A stretch of DNA of 64,000 nucleotides from Lunularia cruciata (GCA_948567375.1 OX419759.1:56273493-56337492); one strand, 5' to 3'; shown: positions 17,608 through 29,912, counted from the stretch's first letter. The notes: generated by a model not told the origin, from the letters alone. Numbers and translations are program-made.

Positions 17608-20600
17608 GGTTGACAAGCAATACTGGAGGAGAGTATACCAAATGCCACGTGCGGATCTCCTAGGAATGGAAGGTCATCTACATGGAGAACATACTCTATA
17701 AGGGCAGCGTCTAAGAAACATGTGACGAAATCCTCCAATCCTTTTGGCACTCCAAGAACACTATGAAATTAAAAGGATTCTAGAGTAGAATGTTGTATTA
17801 TAATTCTGAATGATTATATCAATAATTTTTTAACTCCCTTGTAGAAAGTAACTTTATTATCTAGTATGTCAACAATTCTCTAATTTATAACATATAATGG
17901 AAATCGAGTAATCACTAGAATGGTTAGTTTGGTGTCACAAGAGACTTCAATCATCGTCTCTAGGACTAGGTGACCAGAAAGTCAAACCCCTAATTAGTTG
18001 ATGCTGTTTCTAGTTGATGGATACTATTAATATGCAAAGATTGTGGGTTACTATCTCATTCCCCAGCTCGATTGCTTAAGTTGATTCCAAACTTGGGTTG
18101 CTTAATTTCACACACATTGCATTCACATCAGCTCACCCCCTTAGTTCTACTCTTGTGAGACCAATCGATTAAGCTGATTCTTGTCAATTATTTCAACCCA
18201 CTAAATTCCCCTCCCATCATCATCAACCGCTAGCTTAAGTTTGATGTCGTTTAATCGAACACTTATCTCCATTCTTCTCAACTCGGAATCACCTAACTAG
18301 AGTCGATGCTTCAGTCGCGTAATTTTACATCCACTAACTCACTCGCTTGATTCCACTCTCCTAAGACACTTAGATCCTTATCCAGTTCACTAAATCACCT
18401 TTGTATTCAATATCATACAGTTCGCATCAAACGAGTGACAGTCTTCTACAAAAGCTAAAGGAAATCAAGTCAAGCCAACAATCTTTAGAAACCGTTCTCA
18501 AAGACAGAGCCGCCGTAACCATAGCTCTGCTCGAAACTCAAACCTATGGATTTCATTAAAACTTGAAGTAATTGTAGTGGTTATTGATCCACAATTCCAT
18601 GAAAACTGCATGCTATTCTGTTGTGCTCAAGCTGTGGTTAGGGGGGCTCATTCCCTTTAAAGTTCGATAGCTTCTAATGGCTCAGAATATCTCTAGCATT
18701 ACCCGTACAGCATCATGCCACACATACAGCTCGTTCACATCCCCGACAACTTTGTACTCCTCATGTGTGGTCATCGCTCTAGACACATTGAGTACCGTAT
18801 GATAGGTAGTGCAGGTGGAGGGTTCAATTCTATCTACTAGCTCGACGCAACGTTTTGCTCATACACAACCTGGTGTAGGCGTATTCCATGTCTTTGAAAG
18901 CAGACAAAACGAGAATATATAAACATATTCACCCTGCCACAAGCTATTTCTTTAAGAATATTGGAGAGAGAACAAGATGGTAGTTATGATATTCGGCTAA
19001 TAATGGTAATACGTGAGACTCGCCTAGTCCTTACAAGTATCATAGAGGAAATGGCCCAAAGGAGATAGAGAGGGAAAGGTCCAAGGATCTCAATAGGTTA
19101 AAAAAGCAGAGTAGTACAACTAATCTAAAGCCATGCAATGGGGAAAAGCCTTATTGAAGAAATCAAGAATAAAATAATCTATTGTTGAACTATGTGGCAT
19201 AAGCACTCCAATAGTAATGGTATATCTAGATATATTGTGTGCTTTTATTGCTACAACTCTTCCTTAGCAGAGGGAGAACATTAGATATGTTTTGTGTTCC
19301 TATTGATGTAGCTCATATATGAAGACACAAAGCCTAAGAGCAATGTAAAGGGAATGAGACTTTTGTCTAGCATAGGAGGTGAGTATGGATGGCGACGTTG
19401 CAAAGGCTTTTCCCTCAAGAAACCTAGAGCTACTTCCCCGAGAGACTATCAAAATGGTGATAAAGATACCAAAACCTCTGAATATCCAAAAGTACAAAAG
19501 TATCCAAGGATAGTTGTGGTATGTAATGGTACTCCTTGCCCCTAGTGGGAATGGATGTTGTTACTCTCACTTGTATGTTGGCTTTTGTCAATGACTCTAC
19601 TCATAGGCAGTTCATAATCACCACATAATCCAAGGAAAGGTGACCATCCATGAATATAATGATATCCACCTTCACATGGTGGGGAGGTGGTCCCATATAT
19701 TCAACCATAGCTCAATCTGAACTTGGGACCATATATCCAACCATCGCTCAATTTGAACTTGGGACGATGTAGCTTGTAGGATTTATGTTATTGTATCATG
19801 GATGGTATCATGAACTCCAAGGGGATTGCCACCTCCTATTGCACAGTTTAAAATATGTATGCTCTATGTGTCATAAGGAGAACCACAAGTTCATGGATTT
19901 GAGAGCCTTAGAAGTGTTGGATGTGGTAGACCCATCCACAATCAGAGAGCTATGGTAAACTCCTTGGATGTAAATTGTATATCCTCAACCAAAAGGGAGG
20001 CCTAGAGCTAGGCTCCAAAGCCTTTCACTCCACAAGAGAGAATCTTAGCTATATCAAGCAGCAATGTATCAATGAGAATGCTAGTAAGGGTGTGAATGTG
20101 CGTACATTCATTGAGATCCGCTTGAATATTCTTAGAGTCTAGGGATACAAAGTCAATAACCAAAAGGAGTCTCATGCATGTGGAGCCTAGTAATAGGTCA
20201 CAAACCAATCAAAGAAATGATTGGAAGTTATAAGTGCTTGAATCCATTATCGTGATAGGTCCCAACAGAAAGAGATACACCTTGTGTAAGAACTTGTTGG
20301 CTAAAAGGAAAGCCACTAGAGCCCATGCTCCTATGTATGTTGCAAGTGCAAGAGCATATTGCGATGCAAAACTGCATTCGTCCATGGCTATGGGTAGAGT
20401 GAACTATAGTCTACACCACTAATTTGATAGTTGTGGGAGTACATATAGCCTTAACAAAATAGAGAAAGTGTTATGGATAGTACTATCAAACATGCATAAA
20501 GGGAGCAAGAGTACCTCTTTAGGTGGGTAAGTATGTGCAAAATATCAAGCCCTAGGAAGGAAACTACATACTAGAATGGGCCACATGTGGAATATGCAAA

Positions 20601-22825
20601 GGGTGAATGTATACGCAATATGCAATGTGAATGACCACCTGCATGTTTCACAGCCGAGAGGGAAGATGGGCATGGATTGTAGCCTTGTAGCTTGGACCGA
20701 AGTGTAAAAAGTGAATGAGGTGTAAAAGTCATCCTTCCCGGTAGGAGAGCACAAAATCCTCAAACCTATAATCCACAAAATGTATGCCTTATCTATAATT
20801 TTCTTATGAGCAGGGTGAGCAGGCTCCTTGTACACGTGTGTTAAATATATAAATCTGGGTCTTATGGAAGACAAAATCCATAATAAAATCATTCTCGCAA
20901 TAGCAGCTTATTCGTGGATTTCCTTATTCAGACCCCTACGGAGTACTGGAGCATCACATCTAAGAACATAGAAATCGAGAAGCATGCAAGTGTCACTTAG
21001 GCAAACGGAATGCGGATATACAGTACTTGTTTGTGTTTTACGTTGTTTTACTTTACATGGCTGCTACACTAGTGTTTCTTATTTGCTTGTGATAGTACAC
21101 GATGCGGGAGGGGGGTTTCAGAAATAGTTTAGATTTATGTATTGAAATAGTTTTGTCTTATGTAATGAGGGGGTAAATGGCAAATTCTGTAATTACTTTT
21201 TGGGGGTAAATGGTAAGCTCCGGAATTAATTTTTAGTGAACTCTATATTGAAATGAAATGCTAATAAATGAATGTCGCGTACAATTATTTATTAGATATT
21301 GAATGTAAATTGTCTTTATTTATAAAAATTAGATATTATATGATAAATATTTTGTATTATTATATTAAAATAAATAATTATTAAAAGAGATGATATAATT
21401 TTTGAAAGAATTAGCATTTTATTTTTGGATAATTCTTAAAATATAATTTATAAAAAAATTTGGTACTTGAAATTTAAATAAACTTGAAATTTCTTTTAAC
21501 TTATTTCTGTCATAGGTACTCCTAACAGTCTACGCAGTTCACAAGGTATTTCTCAACATGATGCGTAAAATCAGGATTCATGAACTGTAAGCTTTCACTA
21601 AGGAAAATTCCAAATCACAAGAATTGTCTGATGGATATCAAGGACAATAGACTGACACTTTTTTAGTTGATGTTCTATGGGCACCTACGAGTGGCTACGG
21701 CTGCCTACAAGCAACAAGGAACAAAGCACATTTAATTCTAAATTAATACAAATCAACAATCGATTTGGGCACCTACGAGTGGCTACGGGTGCCTACAAGC
21801 AGGCAAAAATCCATTTACTTTTAAATTAATACAAATCAGTAATCGATTTGTTGATTTGATATCGACCCGATGCACTTTACACCAAACACTTTATTAAATC
21901 ATAAATCATAATTAATACTTTATGGTATATCCTCGATATCTCTTATTTCCTACAACTTTTATGGAATTTTGCTAATATAACCCACTTGTTATGGAATTTG
22001 TTAATAATGAGAACCTTGGACGAAAATCCATAATGTCCTTTTCTTCCTTCGGCCTGCACTCCATATCGATTTAATCAATGTTTCGTAACAATCTATAGGA
22101 AAACATGGAGACTATTTCTGAAACCGCCTAATGGTTCAAAGCGGATGCATAGTGAAAGCGTTCGACAGATTGTTTGCAAATGTCCATACGATATTTGGTC
22201 ACGTGGTCATTACGCACTTCTTGCGTCAGTAATGAGGTTGTTACAGTTAGAAATGATAGAATATTCCGGATGAGATTTTTATGTTCAGGTCAAAAGAGAG
22301 GACACCAGTCTACCAATTGGACGGGTTTGCCAATATCTAGTTCCACAGTTTCCCACCACACGACTTTTTAGCTTCATATATGGATTTTCCAGCAACCAGC
22401 TCCCGTGTAAAATGAAACAAAATTTGAATGAATCTAAAATGAAACAAAATTTGAGAAAAATGAACTTCGACATCTTTTGTGGCCATTAGAGTAGCTCGAA
22501 GGAATTAGGACATGGAGACATTAGATTTGGGACCAATTGTATCAAGTAATCGAATTTAGTTGCGACATCATCCCCAAGGAGAGTAATAAAACTGAGATTA
22601 GGCCGCATCACCCCCAAGGAGAACAATAAAACGAGATTAAAGCGTATGAATGATATCATCATAGGAACAAGAGCACCCCTATCCCCCATACAACCAGCGC
22701 CGAATAAAACGGATATTCTATGCTAGTAATCTGCATTAATGACATCCTATTCTTCAGACATCATGTTGTTCCTGTCGGATCTTTGTCGGCAGTGCAGGCA
22801 ATTATATGTAACTGGTTCGCTGGCC
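17608..22825. other. Unrecognised intergenic region 3' of the MATE gene
   Basis: About 5.2 kb without a supportable gene. Open frames are short and carry no motif I recognise. 21200-21500 is strongly AT-rich. A tandem 88-bp repeat is at 21679-21850. A segment at 21235-21287 resembles one at 27189-27240 on the other side of the MATE gene. Old, eroded transposon remnants are possible between 18900 and 20900, but I cannot assign them. Confidence 0.5.
21679..21850. repeat. Tandem direct repeat, two units of 88 and 84 bp
   Basis: Units 21679-21766 and 21767-21850 both start GGGCACCTACGAGTGGCTAC and end AATCGATTTG. The second has a few substitutions and a net 4-bp loss. Confidence 0.9.
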
Positions 22826-25800
22826 TCAATCCTGCTCCTTGTTCTCTGAGGTCGTCGGCAATTTGTGGTCTAAGGCTACCCTTTTAACAGCATCTTCAGC
22901 CTGCAGTTGCATAAACACAATTTATGTTGATAAGTCATTGTGTCTTTGTACTTCCTCAGTGATTTATCCCATGGTGAATCTTCTTCATAAGTATCAGGAC
23001 AGCCATTTCAGGCATTGAACACGTCAAGTAACCACCCCTCAAGCTAGTCCTTGATTATCTGTAACGCTTTATGGCACTCAAAATCAAAAGAATCTCGGCA
23101 TCAGCATCTGAAGATCTTGAAGAAAAGATAGAGTGTCAAGTGAGACCACCACTACCGGCAAAGCTCACCAACTAGGTATGTTCAGTAGTAGGTACGAACC
23201 ATTTTCTCCCAGCTTGTGAAAATAACAAGCATTGCAAGGAGCGATGTCTGCACGATTTCTCCGAGGAGCAGACCAATCCACAGACCCTGCGAGCGCCCCC
23301 GATTTACACAGTATTTCATCATAACGTGACAATCTATCTTGGAATTCGAAGAGACACGACAATCATATGACTAATTTATTCCAGACATTTTGAGGATACT
23401 TTGTAAAATCCGGCGGCGGTTAAATAGAAAACCCCTTTCTATGTACCGAAATATACGGGATTACCTTGTCTTCTAGAATTTGAATCTGTGAAGAACGACA
23501 TGTCCTCTTTGATTCACTCCACAAGATCAATTAGATCTCCTAAATAATACGAGATGGGTATCTACGGTCACTTAGAGGTTGACTTTGACATGGTGGGTTG
23601 CTTTGGGCAAGTCCGCCAATCAGTCTCAGTTATCAGCTTCTGGGCAGGGAGAAACGATTCTCGCTAGATCTCTTACGCAAACCCGTGCACCACAAATCAA
23701 GTACCAAATACTGCATGCACTCGTACTTGTAAGACCGTACGTCTCGAGAGCAGAGAGGTTGGGATTCAACGTGGCACGTCTAGAAATGAAGTGAATGAAA
23801 GCCATATTATATAAAATAAATATACTCCCGCATATGTGAAAGAATGTCTCGTGACAACAAAACACAATCATCATAATCAATCCACTTTAGGTTCAGGGGA
23901 GCAGAGAAGAAGTATACCTCTGCAGCCAGGTCCAGACGAAAGCCCAGATACAAACCGGATGGAATCCCCACAAGGTAGAAAGCTGCCAAATTGATATATG
24001 TACCCATATCTTGTCTTCCGCATCCTCTGGCAATGCCTTGGGTTACCAAATGCAGCAGTTAGATCAAGGTAACCTACTGTAGTCAACGGATCATGTAATC
24101 TAAGCCCGCATTAGAGATTAAAAATCAATAGCTGTAGGAGCCAACCTGAAAGAACTCCTTGGATGCCTTCCATCAAGGCTGATAACGCTATCAGTGGTGT
24201 AATGTGTCTGACGCTCTCTAGAACCTCGTCCACGCTGGTGAACGCTTTTCCCCACGCACCCCTAGTGATTAAGATGCAAGCAGCAACGGTGCCACTTGAA
24301 ACTAAGGAGATCCCCATTACCACTTTTGCCGCAACCTTGGCTGCGTCGGGACGATACGCTCCAAGCTCGTTAGCGACCCTCGTCCTGAGCCATTCAAAAG
24401 GCTTCTCTCAGAGATTGATATTTAGACTTGACGACCATGCATCTGTTATCGCGCGGCTAAGAGATCTTCTAATTGTTTTGTCCAACGCAAGGTCAAATGT
24501 ATTTCTTCGAAAAGAACTTAGTACTATCTTGGACGATGGCCGATGGTCATCTCACCTGCACAAGTCGAGCTTCCGCATGAAGAGGAAATTCAATATCCTC
24601 GCAGAAAAGACTACAGAGAGCAAAGAGCTATCTGACGATATCGGGCCAGAGGGGAGACTCACCCAGCTGCGCCACCAAGTCCATTTGGTATCATGGAAGC
24701 CATGTAGGTCGCGCTCAAACTGCCGCAGAGAAACATGCGAGTTTAAAACGTTTCTTTCCATGTCAACTTAGACACTCATTTTATGATTACAAGTATGGGC
24801 GGGTCCAATCTTGGTCATATTGTGAAGAACCGGAAGGGGCACCAAAAGAACCACACTTTGAAGGAATATCTGGAGATGGGCAACGAAAAATTGCTATCAA
24901 CTCAGAAACCGGAGGTTGATCTTGTAAGAAGGTTGCTATATTGTACTTATTCACTAAGGGGACGTTTCCACTATCTTTCATTGCCAAACTTCTCCAGTAT
25001 TAGGCTCACTTACACCTGCAATCTCACCATTCACACACCCTTGGGCATACCTGATCGACAGAAGCGAGAGTTGGAGTTGCGGGTTCCGCAAAAGCCCCGC
25101 CGCTAATACAAGAATTTCCGCGGTCCAATATTCCAAGCTGTCAAGACATTACAGAAATTCATCCCGCATTTAGTGTAAGCTTGTAATTCTGAGCTGAAAA
25201 CTACAGAGCATGTGGGAGGAAAAAGGAACTTGGAAATATCAGAGAGGACTCGATGGGGACTGTCGACAAATCCCCGACCAAATCAAATGAGCTGCTTAAG
25301 CGTGTGCCATGAAAAGTTGGCAACATTCAGAAACTCATCACAATCCTGGAGCCCTCTACGCCCTGCTCTTGAGCGGCAGATGCATGCTCTTGCTGAGAGT
25401 TGAAACCTTCACTCACCGCGAGGCTACCACTGGGAACTTCCCTTGTGAATGTTCCACGTGCTCACAAACTTATGTGAACTTATTTGTGAAGCAGCTTTCT
25501 AGCCTTCTCATCGAAGAATTCTCAGCATCATAAGCAGAGGCTAAGTCTTATGAGTAGAATGAAGGGTAGGAGAAGTGAGAAAAGCATAATAGAGGAGCAG
25601 AAACCAGAACCAAAACCTACCAAAGCATAGCTGTAGATGGAATGGCGAGCTTCAGGTATTCTTTTACCATACCGAAAGCTTCCCATGTGAAGCCCTGAAA
25701 CGTTTCTGTGAACTGATTGGACCACCAGATGTAAAGAGCTATAAGCACGGTCAAAAATTGGTACGAGAATGCAGTGGCTATCGAACCTCCGACAAAGCCG

Positions 25801-26652
25801 AACTTATGTATACAAAAGTAACAAGTTGGGAGGTGAAAAGTTAAAGCTATAAAAGAGCAAATCAACACAGGCCTGACTACGCTCTGAGACTGCAAAAACT
25901 TGACCATAGGCCTCAGTATGCCTGAACCGAAGACACCAGGAACCATGAACAGGAGATATCTTTCTGCCATCCTAGCGACCTCTGGGTCCTGTCCCATTGC
26001 TGTGAATATCCGAGCCACGTTCATCCATATCGCCAGGATCAATAAGGAAACAACCGAGCAAACAATCCATGCGCTCTGCAAGTAAATTCCCATCATGCGA
26101 TATTGTTTTGCTCCGTAGGCTTGTCCACATAGAGTCTCCAGTGTACTCCCTAATCCCATCTTTATGCACAACAGTAGAAAGCAGTGATGCATTAATTTTG
26201 TCAAACCTAATCTCAGTAGTAAGAAAATAGTAACGACTGCTAAATTTAAACCATGATCATAATCCAACCAAGTTTATTTCAAGTTAGAACGGAAATTGAC
26301 AGTTGATACCAACCATGACAGTAAAAGCTGTGACCACCGCGAAGGAGCTTGCAATAGACGCAGCCGAGAGCTCCAGCTCGCCGAGATGGCCCACGAACAT
26401 GAGGGTAGTCACCGGGACGGAGAAAACCACAACATTAAAAGCAATAAGTGGCCAAGCGAGCTGACCAGCCTTTTTGATTTCCGCAACAATCACGGTACTA
26501 CCAGTTTCAGCATGGTTATCCAACACAAGTTCATAATTGCTGCTTCTCGTCTCAACGTTCCTGACAGTTGAGATATGTGATTCTTTGCCACGACCGTTTC
26601 TTAGTTGCTCATCTGGTAACAGAGATTCATGTAAAGTACTGTAAGACCCCAT
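22826..26652 (-). CDS. MATE-family efflux transporter (DTX type), 8 exons, 513 aa
   Basis: Coding exons on the minus strand: 26652-26314, 26159-25621, 25137-25051, 24719-24663, 24384-24146, 24036-23918, 23286-23200 and 22900-22826 (TGA 22828-22826). All introns are GT-AG, phases agree, and the total is 514 codons including stop. The product is a multidrug and toxic compound extrusion transporter, an integral membrane antiporter expected to have 12 helices in two MatE halves. Seen in sequence: a polar N-terminus of about 50 residues, FVGHLGELELSA in exon 1, GLGSTLETLCGQAYGAKQ across the start of exon 2, LEYWTAEILVLAAGLL in exon 3, GTRVANELGA in exon 5, IARGCGRQDMGTYINL in exon 6, GLWIGLLLGEIVQTSLL in exon 7 and a short charged tail. 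Each exon join restores a family-conserved segment. Substrate and membrane are unknown. It is the only intact host gene seen here. Confidence 0.95.
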
Positions 26653-27417
26653 CTCGGTCTGCTGTACAACGAACTAAACTATAGACATAACAAGTAGTTT
26701 GGTCACTCGTGTGACCGAATCTATGCTTGGCAATACGTTCGAACGCAGACTCCTCCGTCACGTTGTTGATCCTTAGGAATCGATGATGAGTAGTTCACTC
26801 CACACATACGATTCGAGGGATATACATTCGGATCGTTTGTTACAACCTCCTCAACAGTGCAGACTATTCATACGGGTGAAAGACCCGGGATGCCCGATAT
26901 ATGGGCCCTTTGAAGTTAGAAGTACATGTCAGCACGGAGTACCCATGTGGACAGAGAGCAGGAGACCGACGTCCTCTTCATAGGGTGAAAGAACCTTAAC
27001 GGGGTAATAGTTTATTGGGGCTTAGCCCCATGTTACCTTTTTTTCTCTCTTGTACGGCCTGATGGGGTCTTCCCATCCTTCGTTTTTCCTACGCTGTCGG
27101 CCTTTTTTTTTTGGGTAATAGTTTTGACACAATGTCTACGGGATAAATAGTAATCTTTATAATTATATCTTTATAACTATTATAACTATAGTGAACTCTA
27201 TACCGGACGAGATGTTAATAAATGAACGTACCATAAATTGTGGTACGATGAAGCAGTCCAATTGACGTTCATTTGTAAAATTCAAGTGTAACAGTCCAAT
27301 TTGCGTTCATTTATCACATTCAGGTGTACCAATACGGAAGCTTAAGAATGCCATACTTAAATAAATGATTATAGGAAGAAATGACTTGGATTATTGAGAG
27401 AGTAGCCCCCTGGTTGG
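26653..27417. other. Upstream flank of the MATE gene
   Basis: No gene is supported. The promoter of the minus-strand MATE gene should lie here, but I see no clear TATA box. Short hairpins occur near 27018-27031 (GGGGCTTAGCCCC) and 27060-27080, followed by T-runs. A 38-bp tandem repeat is at 27254-27329. Confidence 0.5.
27254..27329. repeat. Tandem 38-bp direct repeat, two units
   Basis: Units 27254-27291 and 27292-27329, each starting CAGTCCAATT and containing CGTTCATTT, then ATTCA.GTGTA. Confidence 0.8.
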
Positions 27418-28616
27418 GTGGGTGAGTTTTGGAGGGAGATATTTGAAATTTGTAGGCGGATCCAAAACACCACTCTCAACCGTTTGATATCTCAACTCAA
27501 ATTCACCATCCCGGGTGCAAATGCTCCTTTGGTCAATCAACTAAGAGGCTGTTTTGTAGTTCGCATTGGTGTGGTGGTTCATTTCCATAGATTAGTGCGG
27601 CAAAGGATAGCGCGAGTTATGGAAAATGATTTGCGCTGCCCTATGGTAACCAAAAAATTGATTGGGGATCAAGAGATTGTACTCCAAAAGTGCAGTGATA
27701 ATTTAGCATGGGAGATCAAGTACCTTGTTGTAGTCGAGGAGGTTCACTTTTGGATGCGGATCCAAGATTTATAAACTCAAGTTTGGATTTGCAACCTAAA
27801 CAATTATTAGTGAATTTTGGAGAATTGTTGAGAAAGGTTTCTTTTGTGCCTTGCAAAGCAAAAGAGGATGAAAGGTTATGCATGGCAATACACCATTATG
27901 GCCAAATATTGGATTATTTGGAGGACTACAAGCATTTTAGGGAATTGCAAAAAGCGTATTCAAAAATCCAAAGCTTTTAGTTTCATGGCTATATTTTTTA
28001 TACAAGAGGGGTAAGGATTTACTACTTCTATGACAGGTAACAAGGCTTTACAAGAAATAGTTGAGGTACATGAAACAATACAAAGAAGCTTGGGAGCTAA
28101 AGAATAAGGCTACGGGAGAAGTTCTCACCAAGAAGGAATATGGCAAAAGGGTGGCAAACTATAGAAAATAAACTGAATGGAATGTGCCCACATTTTGCTA
28201 CACAATGGTAGTATGGAAGCCTTGTTCGGGAAAAGAGTAAACATTAGTTCACCCACTATGGTAAGTTTGGGAGATTTAAATCCCAATTTGAGTGAGGTTG
28301 GCTTGGAGGAGGTCCATGAAGGTGCACAAGAGTGCTCTCAATTCCCATCTCCCCTAGAGGTGGTGCTCTTGGACTCGTGGTCCCAGTTTGTTGCAAACAC
28401 CCAAGGAGTGGAAAATATACATAGTGTTTACATGGATAATAGAATCCAATCACCCAAGGAAGAGTCACCATTTGTGGTGCCGATAGAAGACTCACCTTTT
28501 GTTACATCGCCTCCTCTAACTTCTACAAGGGATGGGTCTGAAGGCACTTTCCTAGACCAAGAAGGAGAACATGGTCCAACAAGGAGAAAAGGTGTAATTT
28601 CAACAAGTAAGGTATT
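27418..28616 (+). pseudogene. Unrecognised degraded coding tract
   Basis: Three neighbouring plus-strand frames: 27418-27774 (118 aa), 27708-27980 (90 aa, a different frame) and 28177-28665 (162 aa, acidic and Ser/Pro-rich). Their spacing and residue make-up suggest a single eroded gene or element, but I recognise no domain. The last frame runs into the D 5' LTR at 28617, so the insertion of D may have cut it. A Gag-like origin or chance both remain possible. Confidence 0.3.
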
Positions 28617-28980
28617 TGTAACAACGTGGAGTTTAGCGACAAATTTAATAGGGCTAACAAAGTAACAAATAGACAAATTAACCTAGAATGTTCCAGAAGT
28701 ATCTAGGAAGCTTCTTGGGAAGCTTCCCAGCTAGCTTAGCTTGCACCTCAAGTAAGTAGCTTCTAGAAGGAAGCTTCTTGAAAAGCTTCCTAATTTACTT
28801 GGCTTGCACTCCAAGAAAGCAGCTCAAGGAAGCTTCTTGAGAAGTTCTCAAGAGCCTTGTATGATCCCTATAAATACAAGAGCCAAAGCTCATGCTAAGC
28901 ATTTAGAGTTTTTCCTCATTTAAGTGTCCAAAGGTGAGCTTCCATTCTCCTTTTTCTCTCCTCAATCACGGTCTTTTACA
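28617..28980 (+). repeat. D 5' LTR with internal repeats
   Basis: 364 bp, TGTAACAACG...TTTTACA. Three imperfect repeats start at 28706, 28769 and 28828, each with the palindromic core GGAAGCTTCTTG.GAAG. 28770-28782 reads GAAGCTTCTTGAA, a three-unit heat-shock-element pattern (GAAnnTTCnnGAA). A TATA box, CTATAAATA, is at 28868-28876. Confidence 0.88.
28868..28876 (+). promoter_or_regulatory. TATA box of the D LTR
   Basis: CTATAAATA about 60 bp after the third U3 repeat, in the position expected for the LTR promoter. Confidence 0.7.
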
Positions 28981-28981
28981 T

Positions 28982-28993
28982 TGGTATTAGAGC
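28982..28993 (+). other. D primer binding site (tRNA-iMet)
   Basis: TGGTATTAGAGC starts 1 nt after the 5' LTR and differs by one base from the initiator-Met site. Confidence 0.88.
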
Positions 28994-29002
28994 AGGAATG
29001 GG

Positions 29003-29227
29003 ATGGATGGAATTTATGGACCACCAAATCCACTTCCGCCAAACCATTGGGATTTTCATGTCTAGATATTACCCAAGCATCATTTTACTCAATTCATCAC
29101 CTAGCGTTTTGTGCAAGATTTTTTGCATATGATCACCTTGTTTGAGGAACCCTTGATACTTTTGGTTGTAACTTATGGAGACCGAGGGATGTGTTGCATC
29201 TATGTGTTAATCAATGAGATAAATTGA
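29003..29227 (+). pseudogene. D leader ORF, decayed (74 codons)
   Basis: Frame from ATG 29003 to TGA 29225-29227, with TAG at 29063-29065 and 29102-29104. It starts MDGIYGPPNPLPPN, like the MD....PNPLP.N starts of the family A leader ORFs, and ends with EEPLILLVVTYGD and CIYVL, like PVILPVVIYD and IYIL in A. It has the same position between primer site and gag. The stops show it is not functional in this copy. Confidence 0.45.
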
Positions 29228-29251
29228 GAGTAGTAGGATAGAGTAGTAGCT

Positions 29252-29539
29252 ATGGCGGTAATACCAGATGTTATCCTTGCCATGCAACAACAAATCGAGC
29301 ACCTTACTCAATTGTTGGATGAACAAGAGTAACAATGACAAGAACATATAGAGAGGACACGAGTTTGAGAAGATCACATCTGATTTCCAAAACCCAAGGT
29401 GTTTGAAGGCAAGAATCTTTTGGAAACAGTAGAGAATTTTGGGTTTGACTGCAAATGTTACTTTGAAGCCATTAACCTTCAAGATGAACATAAACAAATT
29501 CACTTGGCTTCTAGCCAATTGGATGGTGTGGCAAATTTT
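29252..29539 (+). pseudogene. gag: D gag, 5' fragment
   Basis: Starts MAVIPDVILAMQQQIEHLTQ, a coiled-coil-like Gag N-terminus, then a Gag core start (PKPKVFEGKNLLETVENF). Several in-frame stops fall between 29322 and 29385. It ends where B3 begins; the rest of gag and the start of protease are missing from this copy. Confidence 0.7.
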
Positions 29540-29741
29540 ATCTCTCTCTCATTGAGTTCTCTAGTGAGCAATGTCTTGAGGCTTGGAGTGTTAGCCTTGG
29601 AGAAGTATGATGGAGTTGGGGTTCCTTGCCTTCTTAGTCCATGGTGCGCTACCATAATAGCCATTAGAGGTTCATCTTGAGTGAGAGATAGGCCCTCACA
29701 TTTTTGGTTCTGTTACCGGGACCTCTCTAGGAGGCAAGATA

Positions 29742-29912
29742 ATGTTCCGCGTTCAATTCTACATTAGGCAGAAGGAGGCTATGAGAGCTCACTTGGAGAG
29801 AACATTAGGAGAGAAGAGTGCTGAACTTATGTTAGAGAACCAAGATCCATTTTTATACCCTGTAGTTCATTATGATGTCTTTGAGGTGATTTTGTACATC
29901 TTATACACATGA
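29742..29912 (+). CDS. B3 leader ORF1 (56 aa), intact
   Basis: Unbroken 56-codon frame matching B1 leader ORF1, with only a few residue changes (MFRVQFYIRQ start, ILYILYT end). It survives although the neighbouring ORF3 and gag of B3 carry stops. It is short enough that survival by chance is possible. Confidence 0.55.
   Translation: MFRVQFYIRQKEAMRAHLERTLGEKSAELMLENQDPFLYPVVHYDVFEVILYILYT

Noticed and set aside
18900-20900. Possible degraded Ty1/copia element
   Set aside because: I found no legible integrase or RT motif in any frame, so the assignment would be a guess.
24163-24771. 202-codon plus-strand frame across MATE exons 5 and 4
   Set aside because: Antisense of two clear MATE exons and their intron; no domain in this orientation.
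26313-26314. Alternative exon 1 donor 7 nt downstream (GTATCA) for the MATE gene
   Set aside because: It would put exon 2 out of the conserved GLGSTLETLCGQ frame unless a later acceptor were used; the chosen GTTGGT donor restores the family pattern without loss.
27018-27110. Hairpins and T-runs as a small RNA gene or terminator
   Set aside because: Stems are short and no A/B boxes or known small RNA sequence were recognised.
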